Origin: Candidatus Heimdallarchaeota archaeon
GTDB taxonomy: Archaea; Asgardarchaeota; Heimdallarchaeia; Heimdallarchaeales; Heimdallarchaeaceae
DNA length: 14,042 nt
Assembly (NCBI GenBank): GCA_023139025.1
Contig: JAGLOH010000022.1
Coordinates: forward strand, 1 to 14,042
Reading direction: 5' to 3'
In this document: piece after piece, positions 1 through 7,940 of the stretch
Layout: each line of letters begins with the position of its first letter
Position numbering within the stretch: position 1 is the stretch's first letter
Notes under the pieces: model-generated
Told to the model about the DNA's origin: nothing
Database searches by the model: none
The model's input: the letters and a program-made list of their open reading frames with translations, nothing else
Made by a program: the position numbers and the translations under genes

Positions 1-1618
1 ATTCATTTGCACAGATTTTTCTCATTATTATTACAGTGGGACCTTCATGTTGTAGTGCTTCCTCAAATGTCTTTTTACCATTCTCAAAATCATAAGGATC
101 AAATTCAACAACATATTCAACACCCAGAGATTTTGCTACATCTGCTATATCAATAACCTCTGTGGGATTGGGTTGAAATCCAGTCATAGCAGTCATTCGA
201 TTATCAAGAACTAAAACATTAATGTTGGCTTTGTGATAAACTGCATTTGCTAATGCAGTTAATCCTGTATGGAAAAAAGTACTATCTCCAATATATGCAA
301 AAATTGGTTTATCTTTTATTACTCTGGAAAAACCATTAGCCATGCTTATTCCTGCGCCCATACATAGAATTGTATCAGTTACCCAGGGATCAAGTGAGTA
401 ACAACCTATATCAGATGCGAAAATTCCTTTGTTCTTTCGAACGACTTTTGACAATTCCCAAAATGCAGCTCTATGTTGACATCCAGCGCAGAATAATGGT
501 GGTCTAAATGGTATGAAATCAGTGATTTCTTCCTCTGCTTTTTGTATTTCTCCAACTGAAGCAAGCTCACCTCCAATAACACTTTGTAATGCTTCAGCAA
601 CTAATCTAGAATTTAACTCGTGATATTTTTTTGTGATTCCAGTGCATTTTCCATGAATTTTTGGAACAATTCCGTTCTGAATGAAAAGAGCTGAGATCCT
701 ATCTTCTAGATAAGGATCAACTTCCTCGATAAAGACAATGTTTTTCTTATCTCTAGCAAATTCAAGAATTGATTTTTCATCCAAAGGAGCAACCATACCT
801 AGTTTTAATACTGGTACATCTTTGTCTAATATTTCCAAAGCATCTTTTACATAAGCATAAGAAATTCCGCTTGTGATAATCCCATATTCTGTATCATTTG
901 GTCCTTCAACAACAGATAGTCCACTTTCAGGAATCCATTCCTTAATTGATTCCATCTTAGCAACTAGCTTTGGGTGATTTGCTCTGGCTAAGGCAGGCAG
1001 ACACTTATATCTGTTACTTTTTTCAAAATCTCCTTCTCTGAAACTAGTTTCATATTTGTTAAATTGAACATCTGATCTAGCATGTGATATTCTTGTAGTT
1101 GACCTAACAACTATGATAGTTTCAAATTTTTCGCTTATCTCAAATGCTAATTTTGTAAATTCTTTAGCTTCTTGTGGATTTGAAGGCTCTAAAATTGGTA
1201 TTTGGGCAGAGACTCCTAACCATCTTGAATCTTGCTCATTTTGACTACTAAAGCAGTGTGGGTCATCTCCAACTAAAAGAACAAACCCTCCTTTAGTTCC
1301 CATATATGCGGCACTATATAGAGCATCTGCCAGGACATTTATACCAACATGTTTGCAGGCTGTCATTGCTTTGATCCCACTTATGGATGCAGCATATGCT
1401 GTTTCAAATGCCACCTTTTCGTTAGTACTCCACTCTGCATAAAATCCCAATTTTTTAGATGCAGCAATTATAGCTGTACTTGCTTCGCTACTAGGAGTAC
1501 CTGGATAAGCTGCGAATAATTGAACTCCAGCTTCTATAGCCCCTCTAGCTATAGCTTCATTTCCTAGACAGAGAACTCTATTTTCTTCATTTGCAATAAG
1601 CTCTTCTAACTTAGCCAT
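1..1618 (-). CDS. iorA: Indolepyruvate:ferredoxin oxidoreductase, alpha subunit (partial, C-terminus off left edge)
   Basis: The reverse strand is open from ATG at 1618 to the left edge, giving 539 residues (MAKLEELIANEEN...) with no stop. IorA oxidatively decarboxylates aryl-pyruvates made by transamination of aromatic amino acids, forming aryl-acetyl-CoA and reduced ferredoxin in the cytoplasm together with IorB. The N-terminal pyrimidine-binding domain carries YPGTPSSE (about residue 38) and ACKHVGINVLADAL (about 87). The C-terminal half carries CAGCQHR (about 378) and the thiamine diphosphate motif, GDS at about 442 followed by DNR at about 470. The family's 4Fe-4S ferredoxin domain should follow and lies outside the window, as must iorB if it is adjacent. 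The gene follows the ABC pair on the same strand after 63 bases and has no clear Shine-Dalgarno sequence. The identification is strong; no frameshift is seen. Confidence 0.93.
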   Translation of the reverse strand, partial: MAKLEELIANEENRVLCLGNEAIARGAIEAGVQLFAAYPGTPSSEASTAIIAASKKLGFYAEWSTNEKVAFETAYAASISGIKAMTACKHVGINVLADALYSAAYMGTKGGFVLLVGDDPHCFSSQNEQDSRWLGVSAQIPILEPSNPQEAKEFTKLAFEISEKFETIIVVRSTTRISHARSDVQFNKYETSFREGDFEKSNRYKCLPALARANHPKLVAKMESIKEWIPESGLSVVEGPNDTEYGIITSGISYAYVKDALEILDKDVPVLKLGMVAPLDEKSILEFARDKKNIVFIEEVDPYLEDRISALFIQNGIVPKIHGKCTGITKKYHELNSRLVAEALQSVIGGELASVGEIQKAEEEITDFIPFRPPLFCAGCQHRAAFWELSKVVRKNKGIFASDIGCYSLDPWVTDTILCMGAGISMANGFSRVIKDKPIFAYIGDSTFFHTGLTALANAVYHKANINVLVLDNRMTAMTGFQPNPTEVIDIADVAKSLGVEYVVEFDPYDFENGKKTFEEALQHEGPTVIIMRKICANE

Positions 1619-1681
1619 TTATGTTCAAGAAAAGGACAAAATCAGACTAAAAAAGGATTGTGAAATGAATATATTTTCCAT
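1619..1681 (-). promoter_or_regulatory. Spacer before iorA: possible T-rich terminator and TATA-like box
   Basis: On the reverse strand this 63-base spacer contains AATATATTC (1667-1675), a possible TATA box that would place transcription start near 1645. It also contains CCTTTTTTAG around 1648-1657, which could end the upstream ABC transcript in the archaeal poly-T manner. Both readings are inferences from composition and spacing. Read-through from the ABC genes is equally possible. Confidence 0.3.
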
Positions 1682-3610
1682 TTACTTAACTAAGTTACTT
1701 GTAAGCTGAGTTTGGTAAAGGTCTCGATATTTTCCCTTCTTCTTTAGTAATTCTTCATGAGAACCAATTTCAACAATTTCTCCATCATCTATGACTACTA
1801 TTTGAGAGGCTGTTTTTATTGTACTTAATCTATGAGCAATGATTATAGAAGTTCTTTCACGTAACATAAGATTAATTCCTTTCTGAATTAGAGATTCAGT
1901 AATAGGATCAACTGAACTGCTACATTCATCTAAGATGAGAATACTTGGGTTTGCTATGACAGCTCGAGCAAGTGATATAAGTTGTCTTTGTCCTAAAGAT
2001 AACCTAGACCCTCCTTCTTTTACATCTGTATCATACCCTTCTGGGAGTTTCAAGATATAATCATGCAATCCAAGCGTTAAACATACATCGTATATTTCAT
2101 CATCAGTTGCATCCTTTCTCCCAAACTTTAGATTTTCCTTAATTGATCCACTAAAAAGATAAACATCTTGAGGAACAACAGCTATATTTCTTCTTAATGT
2201 TTCTAAATCAATTTCCTTTATGTTTATTCCATCAATACTAAGTTCCCCTTCTGTCACATCATAATAGCGTGATAGTAGTTTTGTAATTGTAGTCTTACCA
2301 GCCCCTGTTTGTCCAACCAAAGCTATGCTTTTTCCAGGTTCTATGGTTAAAGTAATATTTTTGAGAACGGGAACTTTTGGTTGATATCTGAAATGTACAG
2401 ATTCTTGCTCAATAAGTCCTTTTATTTTCTTTGGGAAGAAAGGTTTTGCTGAATTCTTCACAGAAGGATCTTCGTCTAATATTTCGAATATTCTTTCAGC
2501 ACTAGCAAATCCTGATTGAATGATAGTGTAGAAAGTAAAAAGACTAATTACCGGCATGAAGAATCTATTTGAATATTCTAAAAATGCATATAGCTTCCCA
2601 TATGTAAGAGTACCAAGAGAAATAACAGAATATCCTCCGAAGATTATCACAATGGTACTCCCCAAGGCAGCTATTAGTTGTATGATAGGCATGAATAACG
2701 AGGAAACCCCTGCAGCTTGAACATTTGCTGAATAATTTTCCTTATTTAGATCCCTAAAATTTTGAATGTTCTTTTCTTCTCTAGAGAGAGCTTTAGTTAC
2801 TTTTACACCTGAGATTGTTTCTTGCAAATTTGAGGTAACTTGAGCAATTGCGACTCTAGTTCTCCTATATGCTGATCTTACGCGTTTCTGGAAGAAGAAA
2901 GCTATCATTATCAGTAAAGGGATTACAGTAATTGCCAAAAGAGTCATATTTATATCGAGAATGAACATCAAGACAAGAATCCATACTAAACTAATGAAAT
3001 CTGCAAAGATGTCTATAATACCCGTCGTTAATAGCTCTCCTAGGGCATCTACATCATTCGTTAGTTTGGAAATTGTTCTACCAGATTCTGTATCAGTAAA
3101 ATAATCAAAAGAAAGATATTGTAGTTTTGTAAATAAATCACTTCGAATTCGATAAATCATCTTTTGTCCAAGTTTAGCAAAGAAAATTGTTCTTACTAAT
3201 ATCAAAATGAAGTTAACAAATATAAACAATAGATACATCGCTCCCACAATTAAAAGAGAGTTAGTTATCTCATTCTTAGAAGTAGGAATCGTAATACTGA
3301 TGCTTTTTGTTAATATTCCAATATTGGAAGCATTGTAATTTGAAACATATGTGTTTCTGAAACCAGATAGTATGAATTCCAAAGAACTAGCATCGGTATA
3401 GGGTTTAATGAAGTAATCAATAATTTGTTGCATTAAAATGGGAAGAGTGGTAGTGAATAGAGAAAACAAAACCACAACAGCTAGAACTGAAATAGCTTCT
3501 GTTTTATAATAACTAAAAATACCCAGAATTTTTTTAAACAAAGTCCAATCGGAATATTTCTTATCACGTTTTTCTTCTTCTCTCGCCATATAACGCATTA
3601 AATGCCCCAT
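1682..3610 (-). CDS. ABC exporter half-transporter, subunit with the intact catalytic ATP site residues
   Basis: A 642-residue half-transporter: an N-terminal six-helix exporter domain (about residues 25-350) followed by a nucleotide-binding domain. Walker A is GQTGAGKT (433-440), the signature is LSLGQ (537-541, a departure from LSGGQ), Walker B ends LDE with the catalytic Glu at 562, and the H-loop His is 593. It therefore supplies the functional Walker B Glu and switch His but a weakened signature, complementary to the upstream gene. The loop between the first two membrane helices is long (about residues 65-115, with N-glycosylation sequons), so this subunit has an extra extracellular patch. 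The start ATG overlaps the upstream stop by one base (TAATG), 11 bases after a GGGGG run; in-frame ATGs at codons 5 and 8 are alternatives. The substrate (drug, lipid or peptide) cannot be told from sequence. Confidence 0.9.
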   Translation of the reverse strand: MGHLMRYMAREEEKRDKKYSDWTLFKKILGIFSYYKTEAISVLAVVVLFSLFTTTLPILMQQIIDYFIKPYTDASSLEFILSGFRNTYVSNYNASNIGILTKSISITIPTSKNEITNSLLIVGAMYLLFIFVNFILILVRTIFFAKLGQKMIYRIRSDLFTKLQYLSFDYFTDTESGRTISKLTNDVDALGELLTTGIIDIFADFISLVWILVLMFILDINMTLLAITVIPLLIMIAFFFQKRVRSAYRRTRVAIAQVTSNLQETISGVKVTKALSREEKNIQNFRDLNKENYSANVQAAGVSSLFMPIIQLIAALGSTIVIIFGGYSVISLGTLTYGKLYAFLEYSNRFFMPVISLFTFYTIIQSGFASAERIFEILDEDPSVKNSAKPFFPKKIKGLIEQESVHFRYQPKVPVLKNITLTIEPGKSIALVGQTGAGKTTITKLLSRYYDVTEGELSIDGINIKEIDLETLRRNIAVVPQDVYLFSGSIKENLKFGRKDATDDEIYDVCLTLGLHDYILKLPEGYDTDVKEGGSRLSLGQRQLISLARAVIANPSILILDECSSSVDPITESLIQKGINLMLRERTSIIIAHRLSTIKTASQIVVIDDGEIVEIGSHEELLKKKGKYRDLYQTQLTSNLVK

Positions 3611-5424
3611 TAATCGTTACCCCCATGAATTGTGTCTTTTTGACTATGTTGATCAATTTCACCGTAACTCTGTTCAAGAGTTTGGTAAATTTCTTGATAC
3701 AGACCTTTTGAATTTATTAGTTCAGAATGTGAACCATCTTGAACAATCTTTCCTGCATCGAAAACCAAAATCCTATCTGCATAATGAACTGATGAAATTC
3801 TCTGAGAAATGATAATCGTTGTTCTCCCTTCACTTAAAATATTCAAGGCTTCTTGTATTTGAGCTTCAGTTTCAGCATCTACAGATGCTGTAGAATCATC
3901 AAAAACAAGAATTGAAGGGTCAATTAGAAGCGTTCTAGCAATTGAAAGTCTTTGTTTTTGACCTCCCGATAGAGTAATTCCACGATCACCAACTTTAGTA
4001 TCATAAGCATCAGGTAATCCTGATATGAACTCATGTATATTTGCTATTTTGCTAACCTCTATAATCTCTTCATCTTCAGAATCAGGTTTTCCAAAAGCAA
4101 TATTTTCCTTGATAGTGGCGTTGAAGAGATATGTTTCCTGAAGAACCAAACCTATTTGTCTTCTCATTTTCTTTAGTTCATATTGTTTGATGTTTTTGCC
4201 ATCAATTAATATTTCACCTTTGATGGGGTCATAAAATCGAGATAATAAGTTAACAAAACTGCTCTTTCCACTTCCAGTTCCACCTAGAATTACTATTTTT
4301 TGCCCTGCAGGTATTGAAATATCAATGCCATCTAGGATTAATCTTCCTTCTTCATATTCAAAGCTTACACATTGATAGGATATCTCGCCTATGAATTTTG
4401 GCGGATCTATAGCATCTGGATCTTCCTGTACTTCTCGTTTTGCTTCAATTAATTCAATAATCCTATCTCCACTAGCTAAAGCTCTTTGAAGAATCCCTAC
4501 TAACCAAGTGAGCTGTCTTGTTGGTGCAGTTAGAAGAGCGAGATATGATAAAAATGCAATGAAATCCCCTAACATAAGCTCTTGTCTAGTAACCGCTATC
4601 CCTCCAACAGCTATTACTAGAGTTGACCCAATCCCTATTAATAATGTCATTGTTGAAAAATAAATTGCACGATAAATTTGTGTTTTAATTCTTAAATCTC
4701 TGTAAATAACATTAGATTGATTAAATTTAGCGATTTCAGATTCTTCTTGAGCAAAACCTCTCACAACATGAGCACCAGTGACGTTTTCTTGTAATATTGA
4801 TGTTACATCTCCAAATTGTCTTCTAGCTTGGTAGAAAAGAGGTCTAACCTTAGTACTAAACCAGTAAACTAACCAAATGAAACCTGGAAACAATGCAACT
4901 AGAATCAACCCTAGTTTCCAGTTCATTACTAGCATTGCAACATAAGCACCAATAAAGAAAACTAAGCTATTCATTACTAATCTCAAACTAAAACTAATCA
5001 AACTTTGAATTGCATTAAGATCTGTTGTGACTCTTGTCATTATCTGGCCAGTATTCTCATCATCGTAAAATTCTAAACTCAACTGTTGAAGAATTACGTA
5101 GATATCATTTCGGAGTTCAAAGATTACTTGTTGAGCATATTTAGCTGCATAGAATCGTGAGAAATAAGTCATAATACCACCAAAAATAGCAACACCCAAT
5201 AAACTTAAGCCAATTGTCCAGACTAGATTAATCCTTTCATTAGGAATAGCATTATTGATTAATTCCCTAACAAGCAAGGGTGAAATTAAACCTATAATTG
5301 ATGCAATAAACGAAACAACAGCAATAAAAATTAGAAGTTTCTTTCTGTTTGAAATATATGGCCGGATAATCTTGAAGATTTCTTTAATAGAATGAGCTCT
5401 TTTTCGATTTTCTAGCCATGACAT
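3610..5424 (-). CDS. ABC exporter half-transporter, subunit with degenerate ATP site
   Basis: A half-transporter of 604 residues from ATG at 5424: an exporter transmembrane domain (about 25-320), then a nucleotide-binding domain. Walker A is GGTGSGKS (381-388) and the signature is a perfect LSGGQ (485-489). Walker B reads VFDDS with Asp510 in place of the catalytic Glu, and the H-loop is SQR with Gln541 in place of His. Its own Walker site should therefore hydrolyse poorly, while its LSGGQ completes the partner's active site. This is the known asymmetry of heterodimeric exporters such as BmrCD, LmrCD and TM287/288. A TTG at 5433 is an alternative start. ATG 5424 is preferred because a TATA-like box at 5449-5455 would start transcription near 5426, giving a leaderless mRNA, and no Shine-Dalgarno is visible. 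It is the first gene of the pair, overlapping the second by one base. Confidence 0.9.
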   Translation of the reverse strand: MSWLENRKRAHSIKEIFKIIRPYISNRKKLLIFIAVVSFIASIIGLISPLLVRELINNAIPNERINLVWTIGLSLLGVAIFGGIMTYFSRFYAAKYAQQVIFELRNDIYVILQQLSLEFYDDENTGQIMTRVTTDLNAIQSLISFSLRLVMNSLVFFIGAYVAMLVMNWKLGLILVALFPGFIWLVYWFSTKVRPLFYQARRQFGDVTSILQENVTGAHVVRGFAQEESEIAKFNQSNVIYRDLRIKTQIYRAIYFSTMTLLIGIGSTLVIAVGGIAVTRQELMLGDFIAFLSYLALLTAPTRQLTWLVGILQRALASGDRIIELIEAKREVQEDPDAIDPPKFIGEISYQCVSFEYEEGRLILDGIDISIPAGQKIVILGGTGSGKSSFVNLLSRFYDPIKGEILIDGKNIKQYELKKMRRQIGLVLQETYLFNATIKENIAFGKPDSEDEEIIEVSKIANIHEFISGLPDAYDTKVGDRGITLSGGQKQRLSIARTLLIDPSILVFDDSTASVDAETEAQIQEALNILSEGRTTIIISQRISSVHYADRILVFDAGKIVQDGSHSELINSKGLYQEIYQTLEQSYGEIDQHSQKDTIHGGND

Positions 5425-5448
5425 CTGGTTCAAGTTTTAGTTTTAACG

Positions 5449-5455
5449 ATTTAAG
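5449..5455 (-). promoter_or_regulatory. TATA-like box for the ABC exporter operon
   Basis: Read on the reverse strand, CTTAAAT lies about 28 bases before the ATG at 5424. That is the spacing expected for an archaeal TATA box on a leaderless transcript. It shares a short divergent spacer with the promoter of the surface protein genes. Assigned by position and composition only. Confidence 0.45.
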
Positions 5456-5506
5456 AATTGCGTTATTACATGAAAAAATGTTCTTATTCACTTTCGATAA
5501 AAACAG

Positions 5507-5513
5507 TTATAAA
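5507..5513 (+). promoter_or_regulatory. TATA-like box for the surface protein pair
   Basis: TTATAAA preceded by an A-rich stretch (possible BRE) predicts transcription start near 5536 and a leader of about 24 bases. That leader contains GGTGG at 5549-5553, six bases before the TTG start at 5560. The rest of the 125-base divergent spacer shows no other recognisable element. Confidence 0.5.
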
Positions 5514-5559
5514 TGTCATTTGAACTATTCTCGTAGAATGTGTTTTTGGTGGAAAGAGA

Positions 5560-6429
5560 TTGAAAACTAGTAAACTAATATGTTTGACAATAATCCTTAC
5601 ATTCATGATAGCTCCAGCAACTAATCATCCAGTGATACCTACACAAGGAGATTTTGAATTCACTGAATCATGGGACTACAAGGGGATAATTAACAGACAA
5701 AGTCACCGTATTACATATAGTCCTATTTATGGATTTGATCCAGATATGCTAAGAACATTCATCTATTGCTTAGATGAAGCTAATGACAATGATACAGCTA
5801 TTGATACCATTGTTGCCTTACATGGAATAAATCCACTTCGTAATGCACCACGCTATTCTTTAATATTTGAATCGACAAGTATAGGTGCAGAATATGGATT
5901 TAATATGAGTTCTGAGGCAGGAATGGAATGGGTTAATGTCGAATATGATTCAGATGTGATTAATGCAAGTTCAAGTTCTTATGATCCAGCTATAGATGAA
6001 ATTTATGAAGCTGTTGTGCTTAAAACAAAATATTCATTACCAGAATTATATTATAATATTACCCATCCTGTAAATCTTGCCTTTCCAGTTCATATTGCTA
6101 ATTTTGTCACCCAAACTGGAATAGTAGGGCATTGGAGACAAATAAATAAAGATAAGACTGTTATAAATGGTAATTTTACTACTTTTGGACCAGATAATCC
6201 GATCTTTACAGGACCTGTGAATGAGACAGATCCGACAAATTATGCTTATCCTGAAGATCAATGGTGGCCACAATTTAATGTCACAGTTGCTCAAAATGTA
6301 GAAAGAACTTCTCTTCCTCGGACACATAGTCTCCAGGTTGATTTTCCATTCACATCAATCGTTGCATCTTTTGCACTTGTTCTTGTGATATTTACATTTG
6401 TTAAGAAAAACAGGAGGAAAACAAGATGA
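5560..6429 (+). CDS. Type I surface protein of unknown family, first of a related pair
   Basis: I do not recognise a family. The 289-residue protein has a signal peptide (MKTSKLICLTIILTFM..., cleavage near residue 20-25), a soluble extracellular domain of about 235 residues, one membrane helix (about 262-281) and a basic tail KKNRRKTR that should stay in the cytoplasm. The ectodomain has about seven N-x-S/T sequons, fitting archaeal N-glycosylation. It resembles the next gene product: W-D-aromatic-x-G near the mature N-terminus, GNFTTFG (about 204-210), then NVTV before the membrane helix. The TTG start at 5560 follows GGTGG by six bases and begins a proper signal peptide. The stop overlaps the next start by four bases (ATGA), so the two are translationally coupled. 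A role as partner subunits or an accessory of the neighbouring membrane module is only inference. Confidence 0.8.
   Translation: MKTSKLICLTIILTFMIAPATNHPVIPTQGDFEFTESWDYKGIINRQSHRITYSPIYGFDPDMLRTFIYCLDEANDNDTAIDTIVALHGINPLRNAPRYSLIFESTSIGAEYGFNMSSEAGMEWVNVEYDSDVINASSSSYDPAIDEIYEAVVLKTKYSLPELYYNITHPVNLAFPVHIANFVTQTGIVGHWRQINKDKTVINGNFTTFGPDNPIFTGPVNETDPTNYAYPEDQWWPQFNVTVAQNVERTSLPRTHSLQVDFPFTSIVASFALVLVIFTFVKKNRRKTR
6413..6417 (+). promoter_or_regulatory. Shine-Dalgarno for the second surface protein gene
   Basis: GGAGG ends eight bases before the ATG at 6426 and lies inside the end of the preceding gene. It supports that start and coupled translation of the pair. Confidence 0.7.
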
Positions 6430-7211
6430 GAAAAATAACTCTATTCATTGTAACTCTAATGGTTACCTCTTTATTCTTGCTATCATTCAACAATTCGATC
6501 AACGTTACTGCCCAAGAAACTGAAGATGATAATTGGGATTTTACAGGTACAATGAGAATTACTAGTGATCAAAAGAGAATTCTAGTCTTTAATCCAGTTG
6601 ACCATGGATATAATGATACATATGGTGATTTTGCAACACCTGCGCTCTATATGGATGTCATGGGTTACGATACATCTGGTGATGGTGAAATGGACATATA
6701 TTATGGATTTTATGGCACCTCTAGTCTTTTCGATTTAACCCATATCAACTATACAACTATGAGTAATTTATTGATAGTGAAAGTGTTTGCAAAATGGAGT
6801 TTAAGAATACCTGAAAGTTCACCTTTGAGTTGGGAAGTTCTCTATTATCCGGATCCATTTTACAATGCTATTGCTGGTAATTTTATTCATAAAATTCCAA
6901 TTTACTATGTGAATCTTACAAAAGCTGAAGGCGTTAATCTTCAGTTCAAAATTGAACTAGGGTTAAATTATACATTAGGTAATTTTACTACCTTTGGAGT
7001 AAGTGATCTAATAGTTCCATCAATGCCAACGTTTCCTGGGTATAATGTTTCTGTTCCAGTGTTTACAGCTAATTTACCTATTAGCGAAATTGTAGTTACA
7101 CCCTTCTTCTCAGATCCTCTAACCTATGTGACAATTGTTACAATGTTTTTCTTCTTTGGTTATTTTGTTAAGAAGAGGGGAAAAAGAACGAATAAAAAGA
7201 ACAGCTCTTGA
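6426..7211 (+). CDS. Type I surface protein of unknown family, second of a related pair
   Basis: A 261-residue protein with the same plan as its upstream neighbour: signal peptide (about 1-28, ending near NVTAQE), ectodomain of about 200 residues, membrane helix (about 230-248) and a basic tail starting KKRGKR. Shared elements include W-D-F-x-G just after the signal peptide, GNFTTFG in the second half and NVSV further on. The GNFTTFG codons are 20 of 21 bases identical between the genes (6169-6189 and 6978-6998). It has several N-x-S/T sequons and an acidic DTSGDGEMD segment that could bind a metal, although no full EF-hand is visible. It lies 48 bases before the NuoJ-like gene. Family and function are unknown; it is probably an ancient tandem duplicate, possibly forming a heterodimer with the first. 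Confidence 0.8.
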   Translation: MRKITLFIVTLMVTSLFLLSFNNSINVTAQETEDDNWDFTGTMRITSDQKRILVFNPVDHGYNDTYGDFATPALYMDVMGYDTSGDGEMDIYYGFYGTSSLFDLTHINYTTMSNLLIVKVFAKWSLRIPESSPLSWEVLYYPDPFYNAIAGNFIHKIPIYYVNLTKAEGVNLQFKIELGLNYTLGNFTTFGVSDLIVPSMPTFPGYNVSVPVFTANLPISEIVVTPFFSDPLTYVTIVTMFFFFGYFVKKRGKRTNKKNSS

Positions 7212-7216
7212 TTCCC

Positions 7217-7231
7217 AAACCTTTTTATTTT
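7217..7231 (+). promoter_or_regulatory. Promoter-like box (and T-rich terminator) between surface proteins and the NuoJ-like gene
   Basis: AAACC followed by TTTTTATTTTT sits 30-38 bases ahead of the ATG at 7260, the position of BRE plus TATA for a leaderless message. No Shine-Dalgarno precedes 7260. The same T-run could end transcripts of the upstream pair. Both uses are inferred. Confidence 0.4.
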
Positions 7232-7259
7232 TCTATCTATTACATCTTAATGTATTGAG

Positions 7260-7940
7260 ATGATAGGATTATCTTACTTAGCTTCTATATTGTTAATCTC
7301 AATTTTCAGCTTAGTAATAGCAATTTTAATTATAATACCAAACATCTTTAGAATTAAACAATATATTTGGTTAAGCTTGAAAATATTACTCATAGTAATT
7401 TGTGCAATTCTGGTAATCTTATTTGTAGAGGCAAAAATAGACGCTTATTACTTTCTAGGAAGCTTCTTTGGTGTTGGATTTCTGATTAAGGGAATACTTA
7501 TGTCTAATCGATTAAGTTTTGTTGTTTTTCTATTAAGTTTTATGTCCTTTTCGTTTGTATTCTTGTCTATTGGCAATGTAATTATGTTTGTTTTCAGTCT
7601 CTGTTTTTCCTATCTCTTAATAATTGGCATAACTGCTTTTAGTTTATATGACTCAAAAGCTAAAGAAACGATTATAGAAGGTAGTAAAAGATTTCAAACT
7701 ATAAGTTTTATAACTTTACTTGCTTTCCCAGTGATTACAGTATACATACTTTATTTCCTATCAGAGAATCAAGTGATATGGATTGAGAAAACATCATTCT
7801 TCGATTTGTTCTACAAGAACAATGATGCAATAACTTTCCTGATTTTAGGAATTATCTTTTTACTAACAGTAACATTTGTGTTCGTATTAGATTTACACGC
7901 TCTAAATAAGAAAAGGATGGATGAACCATGGTATTCTTAA
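7260..7940 (+). CDS. NuoJ-like (complex I membrane subunit J) protein with extra N-terminal helices
   Basis: A 226-residue, almost wholly hydrophobic protein with about seven membrane segments (5-27, 37-57, 63-81, 87-104, 107-130, 147-167, 189-213). Residues 83-130 line up without gaps with the NuoJ region that begins N-P-V-H: Asn83 aligns with the Asn, and Gly105 with the Gly before TM3. The C-terminal helix and basic end also fit NuoJ. Differences: about 60 extra N-terminal residues (two helices), and the conserved Tyr-x-Gly-Ala of TM3, the pi-bulge coupling element in complex I, is not present in register (CFSYLLIIG instead). It is the first gene of a four-gene run in J-K-L-N order, and this order is the strongest support. 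Start ATG 7260 has no Shine-Dalgarno and is probably leaderless. Alone, the similarity is weak enough that 'polytopic membrane protein' is the safe call. Confidence 0.6.
   Translation: MIGLSYLASILLISIFSLVIAILIIIPNIFRIKQYIWLSLKILLIVICAILVILFVEAKIDAYYFLGSFFGVGFLIKGILMSNRLSFVVFLLSFMSFSFVFLSIGNVIMFVFSLCFSYLLIIGITAFSLYDSKAKETIIEGSKRFQTISFITLLAFPVITVYILYFLSENQVIWIEKTSFFDLFYKNNDAITFLILGIIFLLTVTFVFVLDLHALNKKRMDEPWYS

Noticed and set aside
406..600. Short minus-strand ORF of 64 codons
   Set aside because: It lies in another frame of the iorA gene, which is open across the whole region with clear family motifs.
3630..3812. Short plus-strand ORF of 60 codons
   Set aside because: Antisense to the end of the first ABC gene; no start signal or recognisable sequence.
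6046..6327. Minus-strand ORF of 93 codons
   Set aside because: Antisense to the first surface protein gene, with no ribosome binding site; the plus-strand frame has a signal peptide and shares motifs with its paralog.
6169..6998. Near-identical 21-base stretches (6169-6189, 6978-6998) as a mobile element or att repeat
   Set aside because: Both encode the same GNFTTFG motif in frame in paralogous proteins, so protein homology explains them.
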